Positions 1 through 7,225 of a DNA stretch of 10,630 nt are shown piece by piece. A program made the position numbers and the translations under genes. A model generated the notes under the pieces. That model was given only the letters and a program-made list of their open reading frames with translations. It did not search any database and had not been told where the DNA came from. Origin of the DNA: Austwickia sp040006675. Lineage in GTDB: Bacteria; Actinomycetota; Actinomycetes; Actinomycetales; Dermatophilaceae. How positions within the stretch are numbered: position 1 is the first letter of the stretch; each line of letters opens with the position of its first letter. Location: contig JBDTWM010000101.1 in the NCBI GenBank assembly GCA_040006675.1, positions 1-10,630 of the forward strand. Direction: 5' to 3'.

Positions 1-642
1 TCGTCCCTGCCCGGTGACTACAACCGGGTCAACACGGCGTTGGCCGCCCTTGCGGTGCTGGCGACGGGTGTGCAACCCGCCGACGTCGAGCGCGCCATCG
101 GCGCGGGCGCGTCCGTTCCCGGTCGCATGGAACGCGTCGAACTGCGCTCCGTCGTTGCCGGGCGGGAGCCTCCCTGGGTGTACGTCGACTTCGCGCACAC
201 CCCCGAGGCGGTGCGTGCCACCTTGGAGGCGTTGCGCACCACAGCCTCGGGACGCGTTGTGGCGGTGATCGGGGCGGGCGGTGCCCGCGATCGTACGAAG
301 CGTCCGCTGATGGGCGCCGCCGCGGCGCGGGCGGCCGATCTGGTGGTGGTCACGGACGACAATCCCCGCGACGAAGACCCAGCCGCGATCCGCGCCGACC
401 TGGCGGCCGGTGCCCGGCACGCCGGCGGCGACGTCGTCGAGATCGCTGGGAGATCCGCGGCGATCGCTGAGGCGCTGCGCCGTACCGGCCCCGGCGACGT
501 CGTCGCCGTGCTCGGGCGGGGCCACGAGAGCCACCAGGAGATCGCCGGCGAGTTCCGGCCGTTGGTGGACCGCGACCTGGTGAGGGCTGCCTGGGCTGCG
601 CCGGAGACGTGGACCGACACTGGCAGGAAGGCCGACGAGTGA
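1..642 (+). CDS. murE: UDP-MurNAc-tripeptide ligase MurE, C-terminal part (5' end outside window)
   Basis: This cytoplasmic ATP-dependent ligase adds the third-position diamino acid to UDP-MurNAc-L-Ala-D-Glu. The window opens in frame inside the gene: 213 codons remain before the TGA, against about 500 in a full MurE, so the N-terminal domain and the P-loop are missing. Visible are the LPGDYNRVN end of the central domain, VPGRMERVE at the entry to the C-terminal domain, VDFAHTPEAV, GAGGARDRTKRPLMG, the substrate motif DNPR followed by DEDP (codons 358-369 for DNPR), and the GRGHE motif. In known MurE enzymes DNPR is the signature for binding meso-diaminopimelate, so a meso-DAP peptidoglycan is inferred; some actinobacteria use lysine or ornithine, so this is not proven. 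The stop overlaps the murF start by 4 nt. Identity is certain from the motifs and the gene order. Confidence 0.96.
   Translation, partial: SSLPGDYNRVNTALAALAVLATGVQPADVERAIGAGASVPGRMERVELRSVVAGREPPWVYVDFAHTPEAVRATLEALRTTASGRVVAVIGAGGARDRTKRPLMGAAAARAADLVVVTDDNPRDEDPAAIRADLAAGARHAGGDVVEIAGRSAAIAEALRRTGPGDVVAVLGRGHESHQEIAGEFRPLVDRDLVRAAWAAPETWTDTGRKADE
625..631 (+). promoter_or_regulatory. Ribosome binding site that fixes the murF start
   Basis: AGGAAGG lies 7 nt upstream of GTG 639, inside the 3' end of murE. The in-frame GTG at 609 would sit upstream of this site, so the site supports the shorter murF of 473 aa. Confidence 0.75.
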
Positions 643-2060
643 TCCCCCTCACCCTCGAACGTATCGCGCAGGTCACGGACGGGCGCGTCGGCGGCCGCGG
701 CGGCACGTCGGCGACGGATCCGAGTGACGTGGTCGTCGACGGTTCTGTCGTCACCGACAGTCGGCAGGCGCAGCGCGGGTCGCTGTACGTGGCCCGGATC
801 GGCGAGCAGGCCGACGGGCACGCCTTCGTGGGCGACGCGGCCCGCCGCGGCGCGGCGGCGGCGCTCGTGACGAAGGAGGTCACGGGGCTGCCGTACGTGC
901 TGGTCGACGACGTGCAGGAGTCGTTCGCGGCGCTCGCCGCGCACGTGATCGCCAGCATCCCGGGTCTGCGCGTCGTCGGGATCACGGGATCCTCCGGCAA
1001 GACGTCCACCAAAGATCTGATGGCGGCTGTGCTCGCCGAGCACGGGCCCACCGTGGCGACCGAAGGGTCGCTCAACTCCGAGGTCGGCGTGCCCATCACG
1101 GTATGCCGCGCGCGCCCGGACACGGCCTACCTCATCCTGGAGATGGGCACCCGCGGTGTCGGGCAGATCCGCTACCTCGCGGACATGACCCACCCGAGCG
1201 TCGGCGTGGTGCTCAACGTCGGCACCGCGCATGTGGGGGAGTTCGGGTCGAAAGAGGCCATCGCGTTCGCCAAGAGCGAACTCGTGCAAGCCCTGCCGGT
1301 CGACGGTCTCGCCGTGTTGAACGCCGAGGATCCGCTGGTCGCCGCCATGGCCACCCGTACGCGCGCACGCGTCGTGCGCACCGGCCGCGCCGCGCCCGCC
1401 GATGGGGACGGCCCGCCCGAGGTCAGCGCGCGCGACGTCCGGCTGGACAGCGATGGGACCGCCGCGTTCACGCTGGTCACGCCCGAGGGCGCCGCGCCCG
1501 CGCACCTTCGGGTTCTCGGCGAACACATGGTCGACAACGCGCTCGCCGTGGCGGCCGTCGCCCGCGAGATGGGGATGAGCGTCGCGGTGGTGGCCTCAGC
1601 GCTGTCCCGCGCCGACCGGGCGAGCCGATGGCGCCTCGAGCGGCACGATCGCCCCGATGGGGTGACCGTGCTCAACGACGCGTACAACGCCAACCCCGAC
1701 TCCCTCGCGGCCGCGTTGCGGACCCTGGCCGCCATGGGAGCGGGTCGGCGGACCTGGGCGGTGATCGGCGAGATGCTCGAGCTGGGCGAGGGCGCGCAGG
1801 CGGCGCACCGCGCCGCAGGGGAGCAGGCGGCGTCCCTTGGCGTCGACGAGATCCTCGCGGTCGGGGCGGGCGCCGCGCCGGCCGCCGACGGATTCGGCCC
1901 GCGGGGTCGGCGCGCACCGGACCTCGACGCAGCCTACGAACTACTCACCGCCGAGCTCGCGCCCGGTGACATCGTCCTGCTGAAGTCCAGTCACGGAAGC
2001 GGATTGCGGCACCTCGGCGACCGGTTGGTGGCGGCGCGGTCGCAGGGAGGCGGGTCGTGA
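639..2060 (+). CDS. murF: UDP-MurNAc-tripeptide--D-Ala-D-Ala ligase MurF
   Basis: MurF adds D-Ala-D-Ala to UDP-MurNAc-tripeptide, the last cytoplasmic step of pentapeptide synthesis. The protein is 473 aa, normal for the family. An in-frame GTG lies upstream at 609, but GTG 639 is preferred because it gives the typical N-terminus MIPLTLERIAQVT, follows AGGAAGG at 625-631 with a 7-nt spacer, and overlaps the murE stop as GTGA. Features in order: N-terminal substrate domain (about 1-110), P-loop GITGSSGKTS (114-123), LNSEVGVP (145-152), LEMGTRGVGQI (167-177), NVGTAHVGEFGS with a downstream lysine (about 193-212) in the usual carbamoyl-lysine region, then the C-terminal domain with NDAYNANPDS (346-355), IGEMLELG (376-383) and KSSHGSGL (449-456). 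No frameshift or missing core motif is seen. Confidence 0.97.
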   Translation: MIPLTLERIAQVTDGRVGGRGGTSATDPSDVVVDGSVVTDSRQAQRGSLYVARIGEQADGHAFVGDAARRGAAAALVTKEVTGLPYVLVDDVQESFAALAAHVIASIPGLRVVGITGSSGKTSTKDLMAAVLAEHGPTVATEGSLNSEVGVPITVCRARPDTAYLILEMGTRGVGQIRYLADMTHPSVGVVLNVGTAHVGEFGSKEAIAFAKSELVQALPVDGLAVLNAEDPLVAAMATRTRARVVRTGRAAPADGDGPPEVSARDVRLDSDGTAAFTLVTPEGAAPAHLRVLGEHMVDNALAVAAVAREMGMSVAVVASALSRADRASRWRLERHDRPDGVTVLNDAYNANPDSLAAALRTLAAMGAGRRTWAVIGEMLELGEGAQAAHRAAGEQAASLGVDEILAVGAGAAPAADGFGPRGRRAPDLDAAYELLTAELAPGDIVLLKSSHGSGLRHLGDRLVAARSQGGGS

Positions 2061-3163
2061 AATCGGTTGTCGCGGCGTCGGCGATCGCCCTGGTGGTCGC
2101 GCTGCTCTGCACGCCGCTCTACGTCCGGTTCCTCGTCAAGCGCCGATACGGGCAGTTCATCCGCGACGACGGTCCCGACAGCCATAAGACGAAGCGCGGC
2201 ACGCCCACGATGGGCGGGGCCGTGATGATCTTCGCGACGATTCTCGGCTACCTCGGCGCGCACCTGGCGACGCTGACGGCGGTGACGGCGAGTGGTCTGC
2301 TGGTGCTCGGGCTCATGACCGGGCTCGGGTTCGTCGGCTGGCTCGACGACTACATCAAGATCCGCAAGCAGCGCAGTCTCGGGTTGCGCAGCGCGCAGAA
2401 GCTCGGGGGGCAGCTGCTGGTGGGGTCCGTCTTCGCGGTCGCGGCCGTGACGATGAAGGATCACTACGGCGTCCGACTGGCCTCCACGGCCATCTCGTTC
2501 GTGCGCGACATCTCCTGGTTGGACTTCTTCGCGCTCGGGCCGGTCGTCGGGCTGGTCCTGGTCGTGGTCTGGGTGAATCTCATCGTCGCCGGCGCGAGCA
2601 ACGGGGTGAACCTGACCGACGGTCTCGACGGGCTCGCCACGGGGGCGTGCACCATGGTGTTCGGCGGGTATGTCCTCATCGGGATCTGGCAGTCCAACCA
2701 GAACTGCCACACGGTCGTCTCGACATTTGACGCCGCCGCCAAGTGCTACGACACGCCGAACCCGTACGACTTGGCGATCTGCGCCGCGGCGCTCGCGGGC
2801 GCGACCTTCGGGTTCCTGTGGTGGAACGCCTCCCCGGCGAAGATCTTCATGGGTGACACGGGGTCCCTGGCGCTCGGCGGCGCGCTCGCCGGACTCGCCG
2901 TCCTGACGCGGACCGAACTGCTGATGGTTCCGATGGGGGGCCTGTTCGTCATCATCACGTTGTCGGTGATCATCCAGGTCGGCTACTTCAAGCTGAGCGG
3001 TGGCAAGCGCGTGTTCCGGATGGCGCCCCTGCAGCATCATTTCGAACTGAAGGGCTGGAACGAGGTCACGATCGTCATCCGGTTCTGGATCATCGCCGGC
3101 GTCTGCGCCGCCCTCGCACTGGGCATGTTCTACGCCGAGTGGATCGTGGGGGGAGCGCTATGA
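2057..3163 (+). CDS. mraY: Phospho-MurNAc-pentapeptide transferase MraY (lipid I synthase)
   Basis: MraY is an integral membrane enzyme that transfers phospho-MurNAc-pentapeptide from UDP to undecaprenyl phosphate, giving lipid I. The product is 368 aa, about the family length, with many hydrophobic segments fitting the ten-helix fold. Diagnostic motifs: DDGPDSHKTKRGTPTMGG (37-54), WLDDYIKIRKQRSLGL with the Asp pair at 97-98, NGVNLTDGLDGLATG (182-196), FMGDTGSLALGG with Asp267 (264-275), and MAPLQHHFELKGW (322-334). The last is a QHH variant of the usual HHH motif, which I remember as common in actinobacteria. The segment around 211-237 should be an outer loop and holds Cys217 and Cys230. Start GTG 2057 overlaps the murF stop (GTGA) and follows AGGGAGG at 2044-2050 with a 6-nt spacer. 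Confidence 0.98.
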   Translation: MKSVVAASAIALVVALLCTPLYVRFLVKRRYGQFIRDDGPDSHKTKRGTPTMGGAVMIFATILGYLGAHLATLTAVTASGLLVLGLMTGLGFVGWLDDYIKIRKQRSLGLRSAQKLGGQLLVGSVFAVAAVTMKDHYGVRLASTAISFVRDISWLDFFALGPVVGLVLVVVWVNLIVAGASNGVNLTDGLDGLATGACTMVFGGYVLIGIWQSNQNCHTVVSTFDAAAKCYDTPNPYDLAICAAALAGATFGFLWWNASPAKIFMGDTGSLALGGALAGLAVLTRTELLMVPMGGLFVIITLSVIIQVGYFKLSGGKRVFRMAPLQHHFELKGWNEVTIVIRFWIIAGVCAALALGMFYAEWIVGGAL

Positions 3164-4686
3164 GCGCAGCCGCGGCGTCGTATCAGCCGCGCCCCGGCCT
3201 GACCTCCCGCGAAGCGGACTGGTCTGGGCTGCGGATCCTCGTCACCGGCCTCGGGATCAGCGGGTTCGCCGCCGCGGACGCGCTCGCCGAGCGTGGGGCG
3301 TACGTGACCGTGGTCGACGCCGCGACGTCCGGTCAGGCGCTGAACGAGCGCGCCCAGATCCTGCGCGTGCTCGACGTCGACGTGCGGCTCGGACCCGAGC
3401 AGGTGGTGACGGTGCCGTCGCAGCTGCCGGGACGGGGCGGGCGACCGGGCCCGGTCGACCTCGTCGTCACGTCGCCGGGGTGGCGCCCTGACCAGGGCGT
3501 GCTCACGTCCGCGGCCGCCGCCGGCATCCCGATCTGGGGCGAGGTCGAGCTGGCCTGGCGGATGCGGACGGCGTCGGGGGCAGCGCCGTGGGTGACGTTG
3601 ACCGGCACGAACGGCAAGACCACGACCGTACGCATGCTCGCCTCGATCCTTCACGCGGCCGGCAAGCGGGCCATCGCCGCCGGCAACGTCGGCACACCGA
3701 TCATGGAGGCGGTCCTGGACCCGGCCGGCTACGACATCATCGCTGTCGAGTTGTCGAGTTTCCAGCTGCATTGGCAGCGCTCCCTCGCGCCGCTCGCCTC
3801 CGCATGCCTCAACGTCGCCCCCGACCACACGGACTGGCACGGGTCGTTGGAGGCGTACGCGGCCGACAAGGCGCGGATCTACGAGAACACGCAGATCGCC
3901 TGCGTCTACAACGTGGACGACCCCCGCACCGAGCAGATGGTCCGGGACGCGGAGGTGGCAGACGGCTGCCGGGCGATCGGTTTCACGAGCGGGGTGCCCG
4001 GCGTCGGGATGGTCGGCCTGGTCGGTGACGTGCTGGCGGACCGGGCGTTCGTGGCCGAGCGCCAGACGAGCGCGGCCGAGCTGGGGACGATCGCTGACCT
4101 GCGCACAGGCAGCCGCGACCCAGCCCCGCACGACATCGCCAACGGCCTCGCGGCCGCGGCGCTCGCGCGGGCCTGCGGAGTGCCGCCGGTCGCCGTCCGG
4201 GACGGACTGCGCGCCTTCCGCCCCGACGCCCACCGCATCGCCGAGGTCGCCACCGGGGACGGCATCACCTGGGTGGACGACAGCAAGGCCACGAACCCGC
4301 ACGCGGCCGCCGCCTCGCTGGCGGCGTTCGAGCACGTCGTGTGGATCGCCGGCGGCCAGCTCAAGGGCTCCCAGGTCGACGACCTCGTCGCGGGGGCAGC
4401 CGCCCGACTGCGCGGGGTGGTGCTCCTCGGGGTCGACCGCTCACAGATCGCCGACGCCCTGGCCCGACACGCGCCGCAGGTGCCCGTCGTGGACATCGCG
4501 AGGACCGACACTGGGGTGATGGACGACGTGGTCGCGCACGCCGCGCGCCTCGCGCGATCAGGCGATGTGGTCCTGCTGGCTCCGGCCGCGGCCTCGCTCG
4601 ACATGTTCGTCGACTACAAGGTCCGCGGCAACGAGTTCGCCGCCGCTGTCCGACGTCGACTGCGGGGAGGCGGCGCCGCCACGTGA
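3160..4686 (+). CDS. murD: UDP-MurNAc-L-Ala--D-Glu ligase MurD
   Basis: MurD adds D-glutamate to UDP-MurNAc-L-alanine in the cytoplasm. The protein is 508 aa, somewhat longer than E. coli MurD (about 438). Some of the extra length is a short N-terminal extension and a Gly/Pro-rich stretch near 88-99. Features in order: Rossmann-like N-terminal domain with ILVTGLGISG (26-35) and TSPGWRPD (104-111), P-loop GTNGKTTT (149-156), GNVGTP (175-180), ELSSFQLHW (197-205), LNVAPDHTDWHGS (217-229), the expected carbamoylated Lys237 in AADKARIY, and in the C-terminal domain DDSKATNPHAA (373-383), AGGQLKGS (397-404) and APAAASLDMF (474-483). ATG 3160 is chosen over the in-frame GTG 3139 because it overlaps the mraY stop as ATGA and follows a G-rich site, GGGGGGAG, at 3148-3155. 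Confidence 0.97.
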   Translation: MSAAAASYQPRPGLTSREADWSGLRILVTGLGISGFAAADALAERGAYVTVVDAATSGQALNERAQILRVLDVDVRLGPEQVVTVPSQLPGRGGRPGPVDLVVTSPGWRPDQGVLTSAAAAGIPIWGEVELAWRMRTASGAAPWVTLTGTNGKTTTVRMLASILHAAGKRAIAAGNVGTPIMEAVLDPAGYDIIAVELSSFQLHWQRSLAPLASACLNVAPDHTDWHGSLEAYAADKARIYENTQIACVYNVDDPRTEQMVRDAEVADGCRAIGFTSGVPGVGMVGLVGDVLADRAFVAERQTSAAELGTIADLRTGSRDPAPHDIANGLAAAALARACGVPPVAVRDGLRAFRPDAHRIAEVATGDGITWVDDSKATNPHAAAASLAAFEHVVWIAGGQLKGSQVDDLVAGAAARLRGVVLLGVDRSQIADALARHAPQVPVVDIARTDTGVMDDVVAHAARLARSGDVVLLAPAAASLDMFVDYKVRGNEFAAAVRRRLRGGGAAT

Positions 4687-6089
4687 GCCGCGCAACGACG
4701 CTCCCGACGGACAGGGCGGCGCGACAGCGACCGGACGACAGCGACCGCACGAGTGAGGGAGGGGACGTGGCCATCAGGAGAGGGCGGCGGCCGGCGGCCG
4801 GGGCCGACGGACGCGGGAGCGCCGCGACGGCCGTGAAGGTCGGGGAGGGGGGCAGCTCCCCAGAACCGCATCCCCTGCTGGCACGGCTGGATTCACCGCT
4901 GAGCACGTATTACCTGTTGATCGGCGTGACCGGCGCCCTGCTGCTGATCGGTCTGGTCATGGTGCTGTCGGCCTCCAGCGTCGTGTCCTATCAGGAGACG
5001 GGCGATTCCTTCCAGATCGGCATGAACCAGGCGAAGTTCGCCGTGCTCGGGATCGCCGGGGCCATCGTCGCGAGTCGGCTGCCGGTGGACATCTGGCGGC
5101 GCCTCGCCGTACCCACCCTGGTTCTCGCCACCTTCCTGCAACTGCTGGTCTTCGTGCCCGGGCTCGGGGTGCGCGTGAACGGCAACCTCAACTGGTTGCG
5201 TCTCGGCGGGTTACAGCTGCAGCCCAGCGAGTTCGGCAAGCTCGCCCTGGTCCTGTACGGCGCCACGATCCTCACCCAGAAGCGTCACCTGCTCGTCGAC
5301 TGGCGGCACGCCGTCATCCCGTACGTCGTCCCCGTCGCGCTCGTGGTGATCGGCCTGGTGCTCAAGGGCGGCGACCTCGGGACCACCTTCGTGCTGCTGG
5401 GGGTCGTCGGGGCCGTCCTGTGGACGTCGGGGATCCGCGCAAGGGTGCTCGGAGCGGCGGCCGGAGCCGGCGCCGCCCTGGTGCTGGCGATGGCCGCGAT
5501 CAGCAGCAACCGTCGCGAACGCATCTCGGGGTGGCTGTCCTGCGGCGGCGACAACACCGACGACATCGGCCGGATCCGCGACGTGTGCTGGCAGACGGCG
5601 CACGGTGAGTTCGCGCTCGCCGACGGCGGACTCGGCGGGCGCGGCCTTGGCGCCAGCCTGGAGAAGTGGGGGTGGCTCCCCGAGCGGCACAACGACTTCA
5701 TCTTCGCCGTGATCGGCGAGGAGCTGGGCATCGGAGGGACCCTGACGATCTTGCTGCTCGTCTGCCTGCTCGCGTTCGCCTGTTACCGGGTCATCTGGCA
5801 GTCCGACGACATGTTCCAGCGCCTTGCGACCGCGGGCGTGATGGGTTGGATCGTCGTGCAGTCCGTCGTCAACATCGGAGCCGTCATCGGCCTTCTGCCG
5901 GTGATCGGCGTGCCGCTTCCGCTCGTGTCGGCCGGTGGATCGGCCCTTGTCACGACGCTGTTCGCCCTCGGGATGGTCATCTCGTTCGCGCGCACCGAAC
6001 CGGCGTGTCAGCGGGCCTTGTCCGCGCGTCCCGGCAGGGTCGGTCGGTCGCTGGCGGCGATCGGCGCGGCGCGGAAGGGCCGGCGATGA
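4683..6089 (+). CDS. ftsW: SEDS-family septal peptidoglycan polymerase FtsW
   Basis: FtsW is a polytopic membrane glycosyltransferase that polymerises lipid II at the septum, normally with a cognate class B PBP. From GTG 4683 the product is 468 aa: a disordered, basic cytoplasmic N-terminus (1-74), then about ten membrane segments. SEDS signatures are NGNLNWLRLGGLQLQPSEFG (166-185), KGGDLGTT (228-235), ADGGLGGRGLGAS (313-325), LPERHNDFIFAVIGEELG (332-349) with Asp338 in the position of the essential SEDS aspartate, and PLPLVSAGGS (411-420). The large outer loop contains Cys287 and Cys302. GTG 4683 overlaps the murD stop as GTGA, like every other junction here; its GGGGAGG at 4664-4670 is 12 nt away. 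GTG 4767 has a closer SD and would give 440 aa. The start is uncertain, the identity is not. Starts further upstream, inside murD, are rejected. Confidence 0.95.
   Translation: MSRATTLPTDRAARQRPDDSDRTSEGGDVAIRRGRRPAAGADGRGSAATAVKVGEGGSSPEPHPLLARLDSPLSTYYLLIGVTGALLLIGLVMVLSASSVVSYQETGDSFQIGMNQAKFAVLGIAGAIVASRLPVDIWRRLAVPTLVLATFLQLLVFVPGLGVRVNGNLNWLRLGGLQLQPSEFGKLALVLYGATILTQKRHLLVDWRHAVIPYVVPVALVVIGLVLKGGDLGTTFVLLGVVGAVLWTSGIRARVLGAAAGAGAALVLAMAAISSNRRERISGWLSCGGDNTDDIGRIRDVCWQTAHGEFALADGGLGGRGLGASLEKWGWLPERHNDFIFAVIGEELGIGGTLTILLLVCLLAFACYRVIWQSDDMFQRLATAGVMGWIVVQSVVNIGAVIGLLPVIGVPLPLVSAGGSALVTTLFALGMVISFARTEPACQRALSARPGRVGRSLAAIGAARKGRR
4756..4769 (+). promoter_or_regulatory. Strong SD plus GTG: alternative ftsW start
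   Basis: AGGGAGGGG (4756-4764) sits just before an in-frame GTG at 4767-4769. The GGAGG core is 4 nt from that GTG, closer than the 12 nt seen for GTG 4683. Initiation here would remove the first 28 residues, which are polar, low in complexity and outside the membrane domain. Both starts may be used. The overlap pattern favours 4683 and the SD spacing favours 4767. Confidence 0.45.
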
Positions 6090-7225
6090 GCGGGCCGGCC
6101 GCCGCGGGCGGGGCTCCGTCATCCGTCCTGCTGGCCGGCGGCGGCTCGGCCGGTCACGTCTCGCCCCTGCTCGCGCTCGCCGACTGCCTGCGCCGTCGCG
6201 ACCCAGGCGTGCGCATCACGGTGCTCGGCACCGCCGCCGGCCTCGAACAGCGGCTGGTTCCCGAACGCGGCTATCCGCTCCGGGTCGTGCCCAAGGTGGC
6301 GTTCCCCCGCCGGCCGTCCGGCGCGCTGCTGCGACTTCCCGCCGCCCTGCGGGGCGCGGTCCAGGGGGCGGGCGCGATCATCGACGACGTGGCTGCCGAC
6401 GTGGTGGTGGGTTTTGGGGGGTACGTGTCCACCCCGGCCTATCTCGCGGGACGGCGCCGCCGGATACCCCTGGTGGTGCATGAGCAGAACGCCCGGCCGG
6501 GCCTCGCCAACCGCCTGGGCGCCCGCCTCACCTCGTACGTGGCCACCACCTTCCCCGACACCGCGCTCGCGCACGCGCGCTGCCTCGGCATGCCGCTGCG
6601 TGCCGAGGTGGCTCGGCTGGACCGGGCGGCGATGCGCGAGGAGGCCCGGGCGTTCTTCGGGCTCCGCCCCGACCTGCCGACGCTCCTCGTGACCGGGGGG
6701 TCTTTGGGGGCTGCGCGGCTCAACGCGGCGTTCCGCGGGGCCGTAGCGTCGCTCACGGGCGCGGGCGTGCAGGTGCTGCACGTGACGGGCCTCGGCAAGG
6801 ACTTCCCGGTCCAGGGGGCAGCGGAGCAGGTGCCGTACGTGGTGGTGCCGTACGCCGACCGGATGGAGCTGGCGTACGCGGCGGCGGACCTCGTGGTGGC
6901 GCGCTCGGGGGCCAACACCGTGTGCGAGGTCGCGGCGGTGGGTCTGCCCGCGGTGTTCGTGCCGCTGCCCATCGGCAACGGCGAACAGCGGTTCAACGCG
7001 GTAGCGATGCACAAGGCAGGAGGCTGTCTCCTGGTGCGCGACGAGGACGTCACGCCCGCGTGGGTGCGCGACGCGCTGCTGCCCTTGGTGCGGGACGGCG
7101 CGGCGCTGGCGGACATGGCCCGAGGGGCGGCGTCGGTCGGGCAGCGGGACGCCGACGAACACTTGGCGGATCTGGTCGTCGCGGCGTGCGCGGGTCCGGC
7201 GGCGGTCAGAAGGGAGCGAGAGTGA
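6086..7225 (+). CDS. murG: Lipid II synthase MurG (UDP-GlcNAc:lipid I GlcNAc transferase)
   Basis: MurG is a peripheral inner-leaflet GT-B glycosyltransferase that adds GlcNAc to lipid I, giving lipid II. The 379-aa product has normal length. The N-terminal acceptor domain shows GGGSAGHVSPLLALA (18-32, the GGTGGH-type loop), VVGFGGYVSTPAYLAG (107-122) and HEQNARPGLANRLG (132-145). The C-terminal UDP-GlcNAc domain shows VTGGSLGAARLN (202-213), YADRMELAYAAADLVV (256-271), RSGANTVCEVAAVGLP (273-288, with the conserved Glu281) and PLPIGNGEQRFNA (293-305). ATG 6086 overlaps the ftsW stop (ATGA) and follows GGAAGGG at 6073-6079 with a 6-nt spacer. Runs of six G at 6416-6421 and 6695-6700 fall in glycine codons, and the frame is intact across both. 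The position between ftsW and murC is the usual one. Confidence 0.97.
   Translation: MSGPAAAGGAPSSVLLAGGGSAGHVSPLLALADCLRRRDPGVRITVLGTAAGLEQRLVPERGYPLRVVPKVAFPRRPSGALLRLPAALRGAVQGAGAIIDDVAADVVVGFGGYVSTPAYLAGRRRRIPLVVHEQNARPGLANRLGARLTSYVATTFPDTALAHARCLGMPLRAEVARLDRAAMREEARAFFGLRPDLPTLLVTGGSLGAARLNAAFRGAVASLTGAGVQVLHVTGLGKDFPVQGAAEQVPYVVVPYADRMELAYAAADLVVARSGANTVCEVAAVGLPAVFVPLPIGNGEQRFNAVAMHKAGGCLLVRDEDVTPAWVRDALLPLVRDGAALADMARGAASVGQRDADEHLADLVVAACAGPAAVRRERE

Noticed and set aside
609..638. Upstream GTG start for murF
   Set aside because: It lacks the SD that precedes GTG 639 and would put ten unusual residues before the canonical MIPLTL N-terminus.
18..1526. Long antisense open frame (502 codons) opposite murE and murF, and similar long minus-strand frames under the other genes
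   Set aside because: Very high GC makes stop codons rare in all frames. The translations are rich in Arg, Ala, Pro and Gly with no recognisable domain, and each lies entirely opposite a certain gene.
1103..1969. Plus-strand open frame of 288 codons inside murF
   Set aside because: It is an out-of-frame shadow of murF, arginine-rich, with no motifs.
4341..4682. Upstream extension of the ftsW frame inside murD
   Set aside because: It lies wholly within certain murD coding sequence, is arginine- and proline-rich, and resembles no FtsW. Starts at 4683 or 4767 are far better supported.
6416..6710. G-runs in murG (6416-6421, 6695-6700, 6706-6710) as G-quadruplexes or frameshift sites
   Set aside because: There are not enough closely spaced G-tracts for a clear quadruplex. 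The runs encode conserved glycines, and the MurG frame continues intact across them.
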